Source: an uncultured Faecalibacterium sp.
GTDB taxonomy: Bacteria > Bacillota > Clostridia > Oscillospirales > Ruminococcaceae
NCBI GenBank assembly: GCA_937880095.1
Contig: CALFLK010000007.1
Coordinates: forward strand, 252,359-316,358
Reading direction: 5' to 3'
DNA: 64,000 nucleotides
Both the position numbers and the translations under genes were made by a program. The notes beneath the pieces are model-generated. The model saw nothing but the letters and a program-made list of their open reading frames with translations. It did not search any database and had not been told where the DNA came from. Below, in pieces: positions 42,512-50,417 of the stretch (its first letter is position 1; each line of letters opens with the position of its first letter).

Positions 42512-44259
42512 GGTTCCACCTCCATCGCCTTTCGTGCCGCTGTGTCCGGTCTCGGCATCGATTCTTCCGCATTTTCACTTGCCTGCTGCACCGCAGCCAT
42601 CTGCATTGCCTGCAGCATAGCCTGCCGCTGTGCTGCATCTGCATTCTCCCGAATGCGATCACGCACTTTTTCAATGCCTTCAAAATCCATCATTTCCAGG
42701 CAAGCCAGCGCCGGCACCGCATTCTCCGGCACAAACATACCCAAGCGGTACAGCTGCTGTGCCATTTCATTCTGACTCAGTCGGCTGAACGTCGATTTCT
42801 TGGCCGCCGTCACCTGTACGTCAAATTCCGGGCTGTGTAACCCCATGTCCATACCGAACGCCGGTTCCAGCGGATGAGCACGCAGTTTCTGACCGGAAAA
42901 TTCCGCAAAGAAAACCGCACCGCTTTCTCCCGTAATGCGGAAGCATCGGGGCGTATCGTAAAACTGACGCATCAGTTCGATGCACAGATAGCATTCTTTT
43001 ACGAATGCTCTGTACGAGCTCTTCACCATATCGCGGCTCAATTTGCTGCCGGCCTCCTGCAAAGCTGCAATCGCGGAAGCTGCTGTTACGCCGCTGTTGA
43101 CACCACCCTGTGAAAAGTCACGGTTGCCGCTGGTCTCTTTCAGTTCATCAATGCGTCTGTCCAAGTAGGTCAAACTCGTTGCATCCAGCGGACGCACACT
43201 CTGCTGACGGAAATTATCATCCGCCAGACGACCGGTAAAATGCACCACATCCCGCGAGAAATCCGCCAGCTCCCGTTCATTCACGCCAGTATTATCCGCC
43301 AGAAAATATCTGGGCTTGCTGGACAGAATCGCATTCTCCTGCATCACATGATTCATCTGATCGATTGCTGTCTGGCAGTCCTTCATGACATCGATGTAAC
43401 CAAAACCCGCCGGGGTATCTTCTTCTACAAACAGAGTGTCAAATACAAACGGATACTTGCCATGTTCGTAGTAACCCACATCTGCCAGCAGCGGATCGTT
43501 TTCGCTGGCATACAGCACTACATCGTTGCAGAACTTGCAGTAATGCAGAATCATCTTTCCGCCGCGCGGCACTTTATAATACCAGTCCACCACCAGACTT
43601 TTATTGCTGGTATCGATGTTGTCATCGTGCACATATCTGGCGATATCCATTGTCTGTCCGGTATGACCTTTCATCTGCGGCCATCGTGCCAGCAGGGTAT
43701 CATTGTCTTCCAGTGCCAGACTGAAAAAATGTGGGCTATCCTGAATGTCCATCACACCCGGCGCCCAGAACAGCATCAGCAGATCCATGCGTCGAATCAC
43801 AATATCGCCCAGACCGTCATGCTGGCTCTGGTCCCAGAAGATACCTTTTACGCCGGTACCCTGTTTCAACTTGTACCACCAGGTATCGCTGTACACCTGT
43901 TCATAACCGCATCGGTCCAACAGTGCCGGCAGAATTGCACTCAGCTGCTGCGCTGTTTCGGTATCTGCTTCTGTCCGGGGCAAAACACTGGGTTCCGGAT
44001 AGTTGTCCATCGCATCTGCGTGCTTGTTGGCGATCGAGTTAAACAGCCACGCCGAGGCAGGCTGTGCTTTGCCGTCCATCAGACGGTTTTTGTACTGTTT
44101 CCAGTGTGCCATCTTGAACCACAGCTCATTGTCTACGATTCTTCGGTCCAGCGCCGCCTTACCGTTTCGATAATTCTGCAAAATCTGAGTAGCTTGTGCT
44201 ACCTGTACCGCACCGACAGGCGGCAATGCCGGATTGTTTGTATTCACCATTTCCATCAT
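42508..44259 (-). CDS. Phage portal protein (P22-like)
   Basis: A 583-residue portal with the podovirus pattern: an N-terminal helical region (WFKMAHWKQYKNRLMDGK), PASAWLFNSIANKHADAMDN, the core YEHGKYPFVFDTLFVEEDTPAGFGYIDVMKDCQTAIDQMNHVMQEN, then a helical C-terminus rich in Gln and Met. It forms the dodecameric DNA entry channel and docks the terminase. GGAG precedes the ATG. The length is typical of P22-type portals. Confidence 0.8.
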   Translation of the reverse strand: MMEMVNTNNPALPPVGAVQVAQATQILQNYRNGKAALDRRIVDNELWFKMAHWKQYKNRLMDGKAQPASAWLFNSIANKHADAMDNYPEPSVLPRTEADTETAQQLSAILPALLDRCGYEQVYSDTWWYKLKQGTGVKGIFWDQSQHDGLGDIVIRRMDLLMLFWAPGVMDIQDSPHFFSLALEDNDTLLARWPQMKGHTGQTMDIARYVHDDNIDTSNKSLVVDWYYKVPRGGKMILHYCKFCNDVVLYASENDPLLADVGYYEHGKYPFVFDTLFVEEDTPAGFGYIDVMKDCQTAIDQMNHVMQENAILSSKPRYFLADNTGVNERELADFSRDVVHFTGRLADDNFRQQSVRPLDATSLTYLDRRIDELKETSGNRDFSQGGVNSGVTAASAIAALQEAGSKLSRDMVKSSYRAFVKECYLCIELMRQFYDTPRCFRITGESGAVFFAEFSGQKLRAHPLEPAFGMDMGLHSPEFDVQVTAAKKSTFSRLSQNEMAQQLYRLGMFVPENAVPALACLEMMDFEGIEKVRDRIRENADAAQRQAMLQAMQMAAVQQASENAEESMPRPDTAARKAMEVEP

Positions 44260-44280
44260 GCAATTATCTCCTTCCTTGCT

Positions 44281-45738
44281 TTATATGCGGAAAAACTTTA
44301 CGCTTCTGGGCGAAAGCTCCAGTGGATCGTCCTGAATCGGCGGAGGCGCTGTGCGCTTGCGCGGCGAAATCGGACTTTCCATCAGAACATAGCGGCATTC
44401 GTCGTAAATGTGGTCTTCTTGGTCAGAGTTCACATCTTCCACGTTTGCCGTATCGTATACCAAATTCGGAATGGTCCGCAAAAAGTGCTTGCAGGTCTTG
44501 AACACCTGAAACATCGGTCTGCCATCCTTATCAAATGCCAATCGGTAATGAAACTGCATTTTTCCTGCCAAACGTGTGTTATCACCCGGAAACCAGTGCA
44601 AAAAGTTCGGGCTTCGTTCCATCATGGCAGCAATGCTTTCTCCTCGGCTCTCATCAAAAATAGCGGGGTCCGCCACTGCCGTAATGACTTTTCCTTTCAG
44701 CATCGGGTCCGTGTCCTCAATTTCTCGAATCCTTCTTGCCTGCTCTACCGGATCAATGCGTAAACCCGTGTTAGGGGTATCCGTACATCCGTAATATTCC
44801 CGAATTCGGTACAGCCGACCTTCTTCATCTGCTGCATACCATCCAACGGAAAACGGCTTGGAAAAACCGAAGTCATACCCGCGCCAAATTTTCCAGTGTG
44901 CCGGAATATCGAACGGTTCCACCACATGCGTCCATCTCTGATCCTGATAATGCATCGGATCATCTCTCCACTCCGTGAACACCTGACCCTCAAAGCTATC
45001 CCACCTACCATACAGAAGTGCCTGTTTTTCGGCTTCCGGCAGTGCCGCAAGACTTGCCAAATAAGCGGGGTCATTATCCAGCAGAATCTTATTGTCAAAA
45101 ACGGTGCTAGGCACAAATACACGGCTGCGCTGCACTTTCAGAATTTTACCTTTCGGTCCGCGTACACTGTATGTTTCCGTCACAGGTGTCATGGGCGGTG
45201 CCGGAGAAATGAATCGTTCTCTCACCCATCCATGCCCAACACCGCCCGGATTGGTCGCTGCGCGCATATATACGCGTGTACCGGGTCCGGTCGGTCGGTT
45301 TCGGCTCAGCATATAGCTGTATTCCTCCCAGGTAAAATGTGTCAGTTCATCGAATGCGATGAACTCGTACGCCTTACCCTGATAATTGATCCTGTCTTTT
45401 GCGTATTGCATACTGCCGAAGTAAATCTTTGCACCGCTGGGAAACTTCCAGCAATGTTCCGATGCGTTGTACACTGCATCGGGGCAAGCGCTGCCATACA
45501 TGGCGCGACTTCGGTCCACCAGATCTGTCAGCTGGGGGTACGTCTTTCTTAAAATCAAACCTCTGTAATGGGGAATGTGAACCTGCCGCAACGCTTCTGC
45601 CAACAGAGCATCACTTTTTCCACCGCCCGCCGCACCACCATACAGCGCTTCTTCTTCCGGTCGCGCCAAAAAGTCCAGTTGTCTGGGCTGCGGCTTCCAA
45701 ACGATTTTTGCCGGATCAATCAGCTGCTGCTTATTCAT
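44281..45738 (-). CDS. terL: Terminase large subunit
   Basis: A 485-residue DNA-packaging motor: Walker A LYGGAAGGGKS, Walker B FIAFDEL with the adjacent coupling motif, and the C-terminal RNase-H-like nuclease (GYDFGFSKPF, VADPAIFDE, YDECRYVLM) with its acidic residues. ATG 45738 is preferred over an upstream frame; it overlaps the terS stop by eight bases, so the two are coupled. The arrangement is that of headful-packaging tailed phages. Confidence 0.85.
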   Translation of the reverse strand: MNKQQLIDPAKIVWKPQPRQLDFLARPEEEALYGGAAGGGKSDALLAEALRQVHIPHYRGLILRKTYPQLTDLVDRSRAMYGSACPDAVYNASEHCWKFPSGAKIYFGSMQYAKDRINYQGKAYEFIAFDELTHFTWEEYSYMLSRNRPTGPGTRVYMRAATNPGGVGHGWVRERFISPAPPMTPVTETYSVRGPKGKILKVQRSRVFVPSTVFDNKILLDNDPAYLASLAALPEAEKQALLYGRWDSFEGQVFTEWRDDPMHYQDQRWTHVVEPFDIPAHWKIWRGYDFGFSKPFSVGWYAADEEGRLYRIREYYGCTDTPNTGLRIDPVEQARRIREIEDTDPMLKGKVITAVADPAIFDESRGESIAAMMERSPNFLHWFPGDNTRLAGKMQFHYRLAFDKDGRPMFQVFKTCKHFLRTIPNLVYDTANVEDVNSDQEDHIYDECRYVLMESPISPRKRTAPPPIQDDPLELSPRSVKFFRI

Positions 45739-46081
45739 TTGCGTGCACCTCCATGGATTCCGGTGTTTCCACCTGCGGCAGCAGCACAACACCGCTCACC
45801 GTTTCTTTCTGCTCCTGTCCGCTTCGCTCATCCAGTGCTTTGGTCACAGCCGCAATGTCTTTCAGCAGCGCTGTCAAATCTTTCATTTCGCCGGGGCGGT
45901 AATCCTGATTCAATTCCGCCTTATCTTCATACTTACGTCCCAGTGCTTTTTCCTGCTGCTTTTGCAGTCGTCTTGTTTCCGCTACCGTATGTGCCAGCAT
46001 ATCGCTCAACAGCGCTGCGGCGCGCCGCATATTGCATTCGGTGCGGTCCCGGGCGACGGATTGTTTTTTCTCTTTCTGCAT
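45731..46081 (-). CDS. terS: Putative terminase small subunit
   Basis: A 116-residue, highly charged helical protein (MRRAAALLSDMLAHTVAETRRLQKQQEKALG; PGEMKDLTALLKDIAAVTKALDERSGQEQKE). It is placed directly upstream of terL and overlaps it, the usual terS position. The ATG at 46081 has AAAGGAG at 8 bases. A second frame beginning at 46205 overlaps its first half. The assignment is from position and size; no strong sequence motif is seen. Confidence 0.6.
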   Translation of the reverse strand: MQKEKKQSVARDRTECNMRRAAALLSDMLAHTVAETRRLQKQQEKALGRKYEDKAELNQDYRPGEMKDLTALLKDIAAVTKALDERSGQEQKETVSGVVLLPQVETPESMEVHANE

Positions 46082-46205
46082 CTCGCATCTCCTTTCGCTC
46101 CGCATCCACCAGCAACACCTTCCATTTGGAATCTCTTGGTTCCATCCGCTGATTTTCCAGCTGTACCAGCCGTTGCCGACATCGCTGCCCAAAATCCAAC
46201 GCCAC
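45933..46205 (-). CDS. Small overlapping reading frame at the head of the virion cassette
   Basis: A 90-residue frame starting at GTG with a strong SD (GGAGGAGAAT) and overlapping terS by about 150 bases in another frame. The first 45 residues (LDFGQRCRQRLVQLENQRMEPRDSKWKVLLVDAERKEMRD) look protein-like; the rest is low in pattern. It may be a short leader gene whose translation is coupled to terS, or a longer protein frameshifted near its middle. Function unknown. Confidence 0.35.
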   Translation of the reverse strand: MALDFGQRCRQRLVQLENQRMEPRDSKWKVLLVDAERKEMRDAEREKTIRRPGPHRMQYAARRSAVERYAGTYGSGNKTTAKAAGKSTGT

Positions 46206-46215
46206 ATTCTCCTCC

Positions 46216-46230
46216 GTAACTTCAAGTTAC
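46216..46230. promoter_or_regulatory. Perfect palindrome, candidate operator in the cassette leader
   Basis: GTAACTTCAAGTTAC is a perfect inverted repeat placed just before the SD of the first frame of the cassette. The half-site GTTAC/GTAAC recurs at 46359, 46381 and 46443, around the divergent promoters, which suggests binding by the XRE regulator. Confidence 0.55.
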
Positions 46231-46346
46231 TTTCTGTGTATAAAAAATATCCTTGCTCAGCAAATCACAGTTTCAGAACGCCCCCTGTTTTCTCAGAAAA
46301 CCCTCTATATCCCTGTGAACTCGCTGTCGCTTTGGACTGCAACCGT

Positions 46347-46375
46347 ATTCTAACACGAGTAACCTCATTTGTCAA
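46347..46375 (-). promoter_or_regulatory. Strong sigma-A promoter of the virion cassette
   Basis: Minus strand TTGACA (46370-46375), 17-base spacer, TAGAAT (46347-46352). A GGTTAC half-site lies in the spacer. The leader would be about 135 bases. Confidence 0.75.
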
Positions 46376-46379
46376 CCAT

Positions 46380-46397
46380 CAAGTTACTTTTCAACTT
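46380..46397. promoter_or_regulatory. Candidate operator next to the cassette promoter
   Basis: AAGTT, seven bases, AACTT forms an inverted repeat beginning with the same AAGTTAC half-site as the palindrome at 46216. It lies between the two divergent promoters. Confidence 0.45.
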
Positions 46398-46413
46398 ATT
46401 TTTCAAAAAACGC

Positions 46414-46442
46414 TTGTATTTTCACGTTTTTTCCCGTATACT
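46414..46442 (+). promoter_or_regulatory. Promoter of the XRE regulator
   Basis: TTGTAT (46414-46419), 17-base spacer, TATACT (46437-46442). GTAAC follows the -10 directly, giving a possible autoregulatory site. Confidence 0.6.
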
Positions 46443-46496
46443 GTAACCCACAAGATAATTTATTTCAAAGTTTTACTTGGAAAGGCAGGATTCTGT

Positions 46497-46886
46497 ATGG
46501 CTTCCTCAACACAGGGTCAACGCATCTATGATCTGCGTCTCAAAAAACGCTACACACAGGAATATCTGGCAGAACAGCTTGGCACCACCAAGCAGGCTAT
46601 CTATAAATATGAAAAAGACATCGTCCAAAACATTCCTGACGGAAAGCTGTTCCGCCTGGCACAAATTTTGGATTGCTCTGTCGCCTATCTGAAGTGCCTG
46701 TCTGATGAAATCGGCAGCGCACCCATGGATAATCCTTTTGCTGCTCCGTCCCGTTCGTCTGCACCCACCAGCGATGAACTGTTCGCAACCAGTCGCAGCC
46801 TGATGGATATCCTTCCCCGCCTCACTGACGAAGAATGCCGCAGCGTGCTTTCTTATGCACGTTTTCTGCTGGCACAGCACGGCTGA
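46497..46886 (+). CDS. XRE-family regulator, divergent from the virion cassette
   Basis: A 129-residue protein with an N-terminal HTH_3 domain (GQRIYDLRLKKRYTQEYLAEQLGTTKQAIYKYEKDIVQNIPDGKLFRLAQILDCSVAYL). The C-terminus is short, flexible and then helical (DELFATSRSLMDILPRLTDEECRSVLSYARFLL), a layout common in non-cleavable phage or host regulators. There is no LexA-type peptidase domain, so it would not respond to RecA by self-cleavage. The ATG at 46497 has a weak AGGA-containing site; an upstream in-frame extension is not supported. It probably represses the cassette promoter and itself. Confidence 0.8.
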   Translation: MASSTQGQRIYDLRLKKRYTQEYLAEQLGTTKQAIYKYEKDIVQNIPDGKLFRLAQILDCSVAYLKCLSDEIGSAPMDNPFAAPSRSSAPTSDELFATSRSLMDILPRLTDEECRSVLSYARFLLAQHG

Positions 46887-46900
46887 TTTCTGTATCAATC

Positions 46901-46942
46901 AAAAAAGCGACGCTAAGTCTGTTTGCTTAGCGTCGCTTTTTC
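46901..46942 (+). terminator. Terminator of the XRE regulator
   Basis: AAAAAAGCGACGCTAAG and CTTAGCGTCGCTTTTTC form a strong stem with a T-run. Confidence 0.9.
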
Positions 46943-47040
46943 TTTATCCTTTGATGCAATTTCTCATCTTGCACTCTAATGCGCTTTCATCTATCCGCAC
47001 TCTCTACTCCATCCTGCTATTTTATGATTTCCACGCAACA

Positions 47041-47079
47041 AAAAAACGCGATGCTGTCTTTTGACCGCATCGCGTTTTT
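47041..47079 (-). terminator. Terminator of the flippase gene
   Basis: Minus strand GAAAAACGCGATGC and GCATCGCGTTTTTTT form the stem; it ends 10 bases past the stop codon. Confidence 0.85.
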
Positions 47080-47088
47080 CATTTCATA

Positions 47089-48327
47089 TTATGCTTCCGC
47101 AAAGTGTTTCTTGCTGCGCCACAGCAGTACCGCCAGACAGCACACCGCCTGTACGCCACGCGCCGCAACCGTAGCCCATGCTGCACCGGCTACCCCCATT
47201 GCATTTACCATCGGTGCAGACAGAACCAGCGCTGCTGCAATGCCTGCCACATTGCCGAAAATGAGGCCTTTCATTTCCCGCATCATACTCAGCAGGTAGC
47301 ACAAAACACTTACATAAATGTTTACGACAGCCGCCACAACCGCCGGCTGCAACAGGAAAGAGTACGCCTTCACTTCCGCGCCATACAGCAGTCCCAAGAA
47401 GAACGGTCCCAGCAGCAATGCACCTATCGCACCGCACAGCCACAATGCAGGCATTGCAATCGTCGCCATGCCAAATCCGCGGCGGTAGCTCAGTTTATCT
47501 TTCTTCTCCCAACTGCGTGCAAAGTACATCATAAAGGGTGCAAAAATGTACATAGCGCCTACCTGAATGATTTGCACCGGAGCAAACACATTATTAAAGT
47601 ACGCAAATTCCACCGTGCCCACAATGCGTTCACACATCAGTTTGACCACCGAGCCAATGCTGCTGTTCAAAAAGCTGTACACCGCCAGAGGCGCACATTC
47701 CCACAGCAGCATTGCCACCGTTCCGCTTGCCTTGTCGGAGAAATCCGCAGCCTTGCGGGACGGCGGAACATCTGCAAACAGTACACATGCCCAGCTCAGT
47801 ACCGCCAGAATGCCCATTGTGACCACAACGTTCTTGGTCAGCATCAATCCACCGGCAAAGCCCACAATGGTCAGAATGCCACGCAGACCAAACAGCTTGC
47901 CCACCAGATCCATACGGTCGGCTTTTTGCAGATAGCCATGCCACACATCAATGTAACCTTCACTCAGGCGTGCAATGGTATACAGCAGAATGACCCAGCG
48001 CTGCTCTGGCGTGTAACTCACCGCAAAAGCAAATACTGCACATCCCAGTCCCGCCAACAGTACTGTCAGGCGCCGACTGTCCCGATAAACTTTATCGTTG
48101 TACTTATGCGCAAAGTCGCTGATTTGAAAGCTGCGCATACCGTAGTTGGAAAAGCTCAGGCAAATTGCTGCAATGCTCATTGCAACCGAAACCTGTCCAC
48201 TTACCGTCGCACCCGCCAAACGCTGCGCCAAAATCAGCAGCACATACTGGCTGGCGTAATATACCAGATTGCCCAGTGTATTCCAGATCACACTTTTCCC
48301 CAGCTGTTTTTTCTCGTTTGTATCCAT
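47089..48327 (-). CDS. Wzx-type polysaccharide flippase (MATE/MVF superfamily)
   Basis: A 412-residue polytopic membrane protein with 12 predicted helices and the Polysacc_synt N-terminal signature (KSVIWNTLGNLVYYASQYVLLILAQRLAG). It would move lipid-linked repeat units across the membrane. It faces away from the FucNAc operon but lies only 4 kb from it and is a natural candidate for the same pathway. ATG 48327 has AAGGAG at 6 bases; a GTG two codons earlier is less likely. It is followed by a terminator and preceded by that of aspS. Confidence 0.85.
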   Translation of the reverse strand: MDTNEKKQLGKSVIWNTLGNLVYYASQYVLLILAQRLAGATVSGQVSVAMSIAAICLSFSNYGMRSFQISDFAHKYNDKVYRDSRRLTVLLAGLGCAVFAFAVSYTPEQRWVILLYTIARLSEGYIDVWHGYLQKADRMDLVGKLFGLRGILTIVGFAGGLMLTKNVVVTMGILAVLSWACVLFADVPPSRKAADFSDKASGTVAMLLWECAPLAVYSFLNSSIGSVVKLMCERIVGTVEFAYFNNVFAPVQIIQVGAMYIFAPFMMYFARSWEKKDKLSYRRGFGMATIAMPALWLCGAIGALLLGPFFLGLLYGAEVKAYSFLLQPAVVAAVVNIYVSVLCYLLSMMREMKGLIFGNVAGIAAALVLSAPMVNAMGVAGAAWATVAARGVQAVCCLAVLLWRSKKHFAEA

Positions 48328-48352
48328 AGTCACTCCTTGATGTGTGGAATAG

Positions 48353-48384
48353 AAACGCCCCGCGGGCAGGCCCGCAGGGCGTTT
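48353..48384 (-). terminator. Terminator of aspS
   Basis: Minus strand AACGCCCTGCGGGC and GCCCGCGGGGCGTTT form a GC-rich stem ending in TTTC. Confidence 0.75.
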
Positions 48385-48395
48385 TCAGCAGCAAA

Positions 48396-50183
48396 TTACT
48401 TTTCTTCGGGCACGTAAGCGATAGACAGCTCCTTGTACTGGTTGTCCTCCAATACACCGGGAGCGCCACTCATCAGCTCGCTGGCGTTCTGCACCTTGGG
48501 GAAAGCAATCACGTCACGAATCGAATCGCGCTTCAGCATCAGCATAACCATACGGTCCAGACCGTATGCCATACCGCCGTGCGGGGGTGCGCCGTACTTG
48601 TAAGCATCAATCAGGAAGCCGAAGTTCTCGCGTGCGCGCTCCTCGGTAAAGCCCAGAGCAGCGAACATACGCTCCTGAATCTTGGGATCGTTGACACGGA
48701 TAGAACCGCCGCCCATCTCACAGCCATTCAGCACGATATCATAAGCGCGTGCGTAGCAGTTGCCCTGATCTGTTTCCAGCTTGTCCATGCTGTCGTCAGT
48801 GGGCATGGTGAACGGATGGTGCATAGCCAGCCAGCGGCCTTCTTCTTCGCTGTATTCGAACAGCGGGAAGTTGACAACCCACAGGAAGTTGAACTTATCG
48901 GGATTGATCAGATCGCAGCGGCGAGCCACATCCAAACGGACCTGACCCAGAGCAGTGCAAGCAGTAACACGCTTTGCATCGCAAATCAGCATCAGTACGT
49001 CGCCGACCTCTGCATTCAACTGGGTGTGCAGTGCAGTCTTTTCTTCCTCGGTCAGATTCTTCTCAAAGCTGGAAGCAGTACCCTCTGCAGTGATGCGAGT
49101 GTAAGCCAGACCCTTTGCGCCATAAGTCTTAGCAGTATCGCCCAGCTTATCGATGGTCTTACGGGTCAGCTTGTCTGCCAGACCCTTTGCATTGATGGCA
49201 CGGATGGTGCCGCCAGCTTCAATGGCATTCTTAAAGGGAACAAACTCGGTGTTTGCAAACACGCTGGTTACGTCCTGAATCTCCATATCGAAACGGGTAT
49301 CGGGCTTATCGGAACCGAAACGGTCCATAGCCTCATCCCAGCTCAGACGAGCGAACGGAATCTGAACATCCACGTTCAGCATCTCTTTCCACAGACGCTG
49401 GATCAGCTTTTCGTTCAGGCTCATGATGTCGTTCTCGTCCACAAAGCTCATCTCCAGGTCGATCTGGGTGAACTCAGGCTGACGGTCTGCGCGCAGGTCC
49501 TCGTCGCGGTAGCAGCGAGCAATCTGGAAGTAACGGTCAAAGCCAGACAGCATCAGCAGCTGCTTGTAAACCTGAGGGCTCTGGGGCAGAGCGTAGAAGT
49601 GACCCGGCTGTACACGGCTGGGAACAACATAGTCACGCGCACCTTCCGGCGTGCTCTTGATCAGGGTCGGGGTCTCGATTTCAGTAAAGTGGTTCTCGCA
49701 GTAGAAGTTACGCACGATCTGGCAGATCTTGCTGCGCAACACCAGCGGCTCATGCACAGCCGGGCGACGCAGATCCAGATAACGATACTTCAGGCGCAGC
49801 TCGTCCTTCACGTTGATTTCATCACGGATTTCGAACGGAGGAGTCTCTGCTTCGCTCAGAATACGCAGCTCAGAAACATACAGTTCCACATCACCAGTGG
49901 GGATCTTATTGGTCTTTGCTGCACGCTCACGCAGGACGCCCTTGCAGATGACCACATACTCGCTGCGCAGGCTCTGTGCCTTTGCAAACACGTCTTTCGG
50001 GGTATCCTCATCAAACACCAGCTGCAGGATGCCGCTGGTATCACGCAGGTCAGCAAAAATGATGCCGCCCTTGTCGCGGCTCTTTGCGATAGAACCACAA
50101 ACGACCATTTCCTGCTGTGCCTGTGCCAGGCGGACTTCGCCGCAATAGTGGGTACGGCGCAAAGTTCCCATAGTTTCAGCCAT
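48396..50183 (-). CDS. aspS: Aspartyl-tRNA synthetase
   Basis: A 595-residue class IIb synthetase of the bacterial type: an N-terminal OB-fold anticodon domain, motif 2 (QIARCYRDEDLRADRQPEFTQIDLE), a GAD-like insertion and motif 3 (PPHGGMAYGLDRMVMLML). It charges tRNA-Asp and could charge tRNA-Asn where AsnRS is lacking; the anticodon-recognition residues were not examined. GAAAAGGAAG precedes the ATG. The long antisense frame on the other strand is a codon-usage shadow. Confidence 0.95.
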   Translation of the reverse strand: MAETMGTLRRTHYCGEVRLAQAQQEMVVCGSIAKSRDKGGIIFADLRDTSGILQLVFDEDTPKDVFAKAQSLRSEYVVICKGVLRERAAKTNKIPTGDVELYVSELRILSEAETPPFEIRDEINVKDELRLKYRYLDLRRPAVHEPLVLRSKICQIVRNFYCENHFTEIETPTLIKSTPEGARDYVVPSRVQPGHFYALPQSPQVYKQLLMLSGFDRYFQIARCYRDEDLRADRQPEFTQIDLEMSFVDENDIMSLNEKLIQRLWKEMLNVDVQIPFARLSWDEAMDRFGSDKPDTRFDMEIQDVTSVFANTEFVPFKNAIEAGGTIRAINAKGLADKLTRKTIDKLGDTAKTYGAKGLAYTRITAEGTASSFEKNLTEEEKTALHTQLNAEVGDVLMLICDAKRVTACTALGQVRLDVARRCDLINPDKFNFLWVVNFPLFEYSEEEGRWLAMHHPFTMPTDDSMDKLETDQGNCYARAYDIVLNGCEMGGGSIRVNDPKIQERMFAALGFTEERARENFGFLIDAYKYGAPPHGGMAYGLDRMVMLMLKRDSIRDVIAFPKVQNASELMSGAPGVLEDNQYKELSIAYVPEEK

Positions 50184-50357
50184 AATTCGCTTCCTCTTTT
50201 CCTTCTATGTATGCCGTTTCACAAACGGTCAAAGCTATTACGGGTAGATTATACTCTGTTTTCCCGTTTTTTACAAGATTACCACGGTTTTTCCGTCACT
50301 TTGTTGCCTTGCTGCGGTGTTTCTGTTTTTGTTCTTTGTCTGTTATTGGGGACTTTC

Positions 50358-50403
50358 ACAAAAAAACACGCCGCACAGAAGTTTCTGCACAGCGTGTTTT
50401 CAT
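50358..50403 (-). terminator. Hairpin terminator after pepT
   Basis: Minus strand AAAACACGCTGTGCAGAA pairs with TTCTGTGCGGCGTGTTTT with small bulges, followed by TTTT. Confidence 0.65.
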
Positions 50404-50417
50404 TTTTCTAGATTGGA

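Noticed and set aside
34491..46205. Interpretation as an ordinary inducible prophage
   Set aside because: Rejected as the default reading because integration, replication and lysis modules and flanking att-like repeats are missing; kept as an alternative in the findings.
46032..46496. N-terminal extension of the XRE regulator
   Set aside because: It would run through both promoters and all candidate operators and has no SD; the start at 46497 gives a normal HTH protein.
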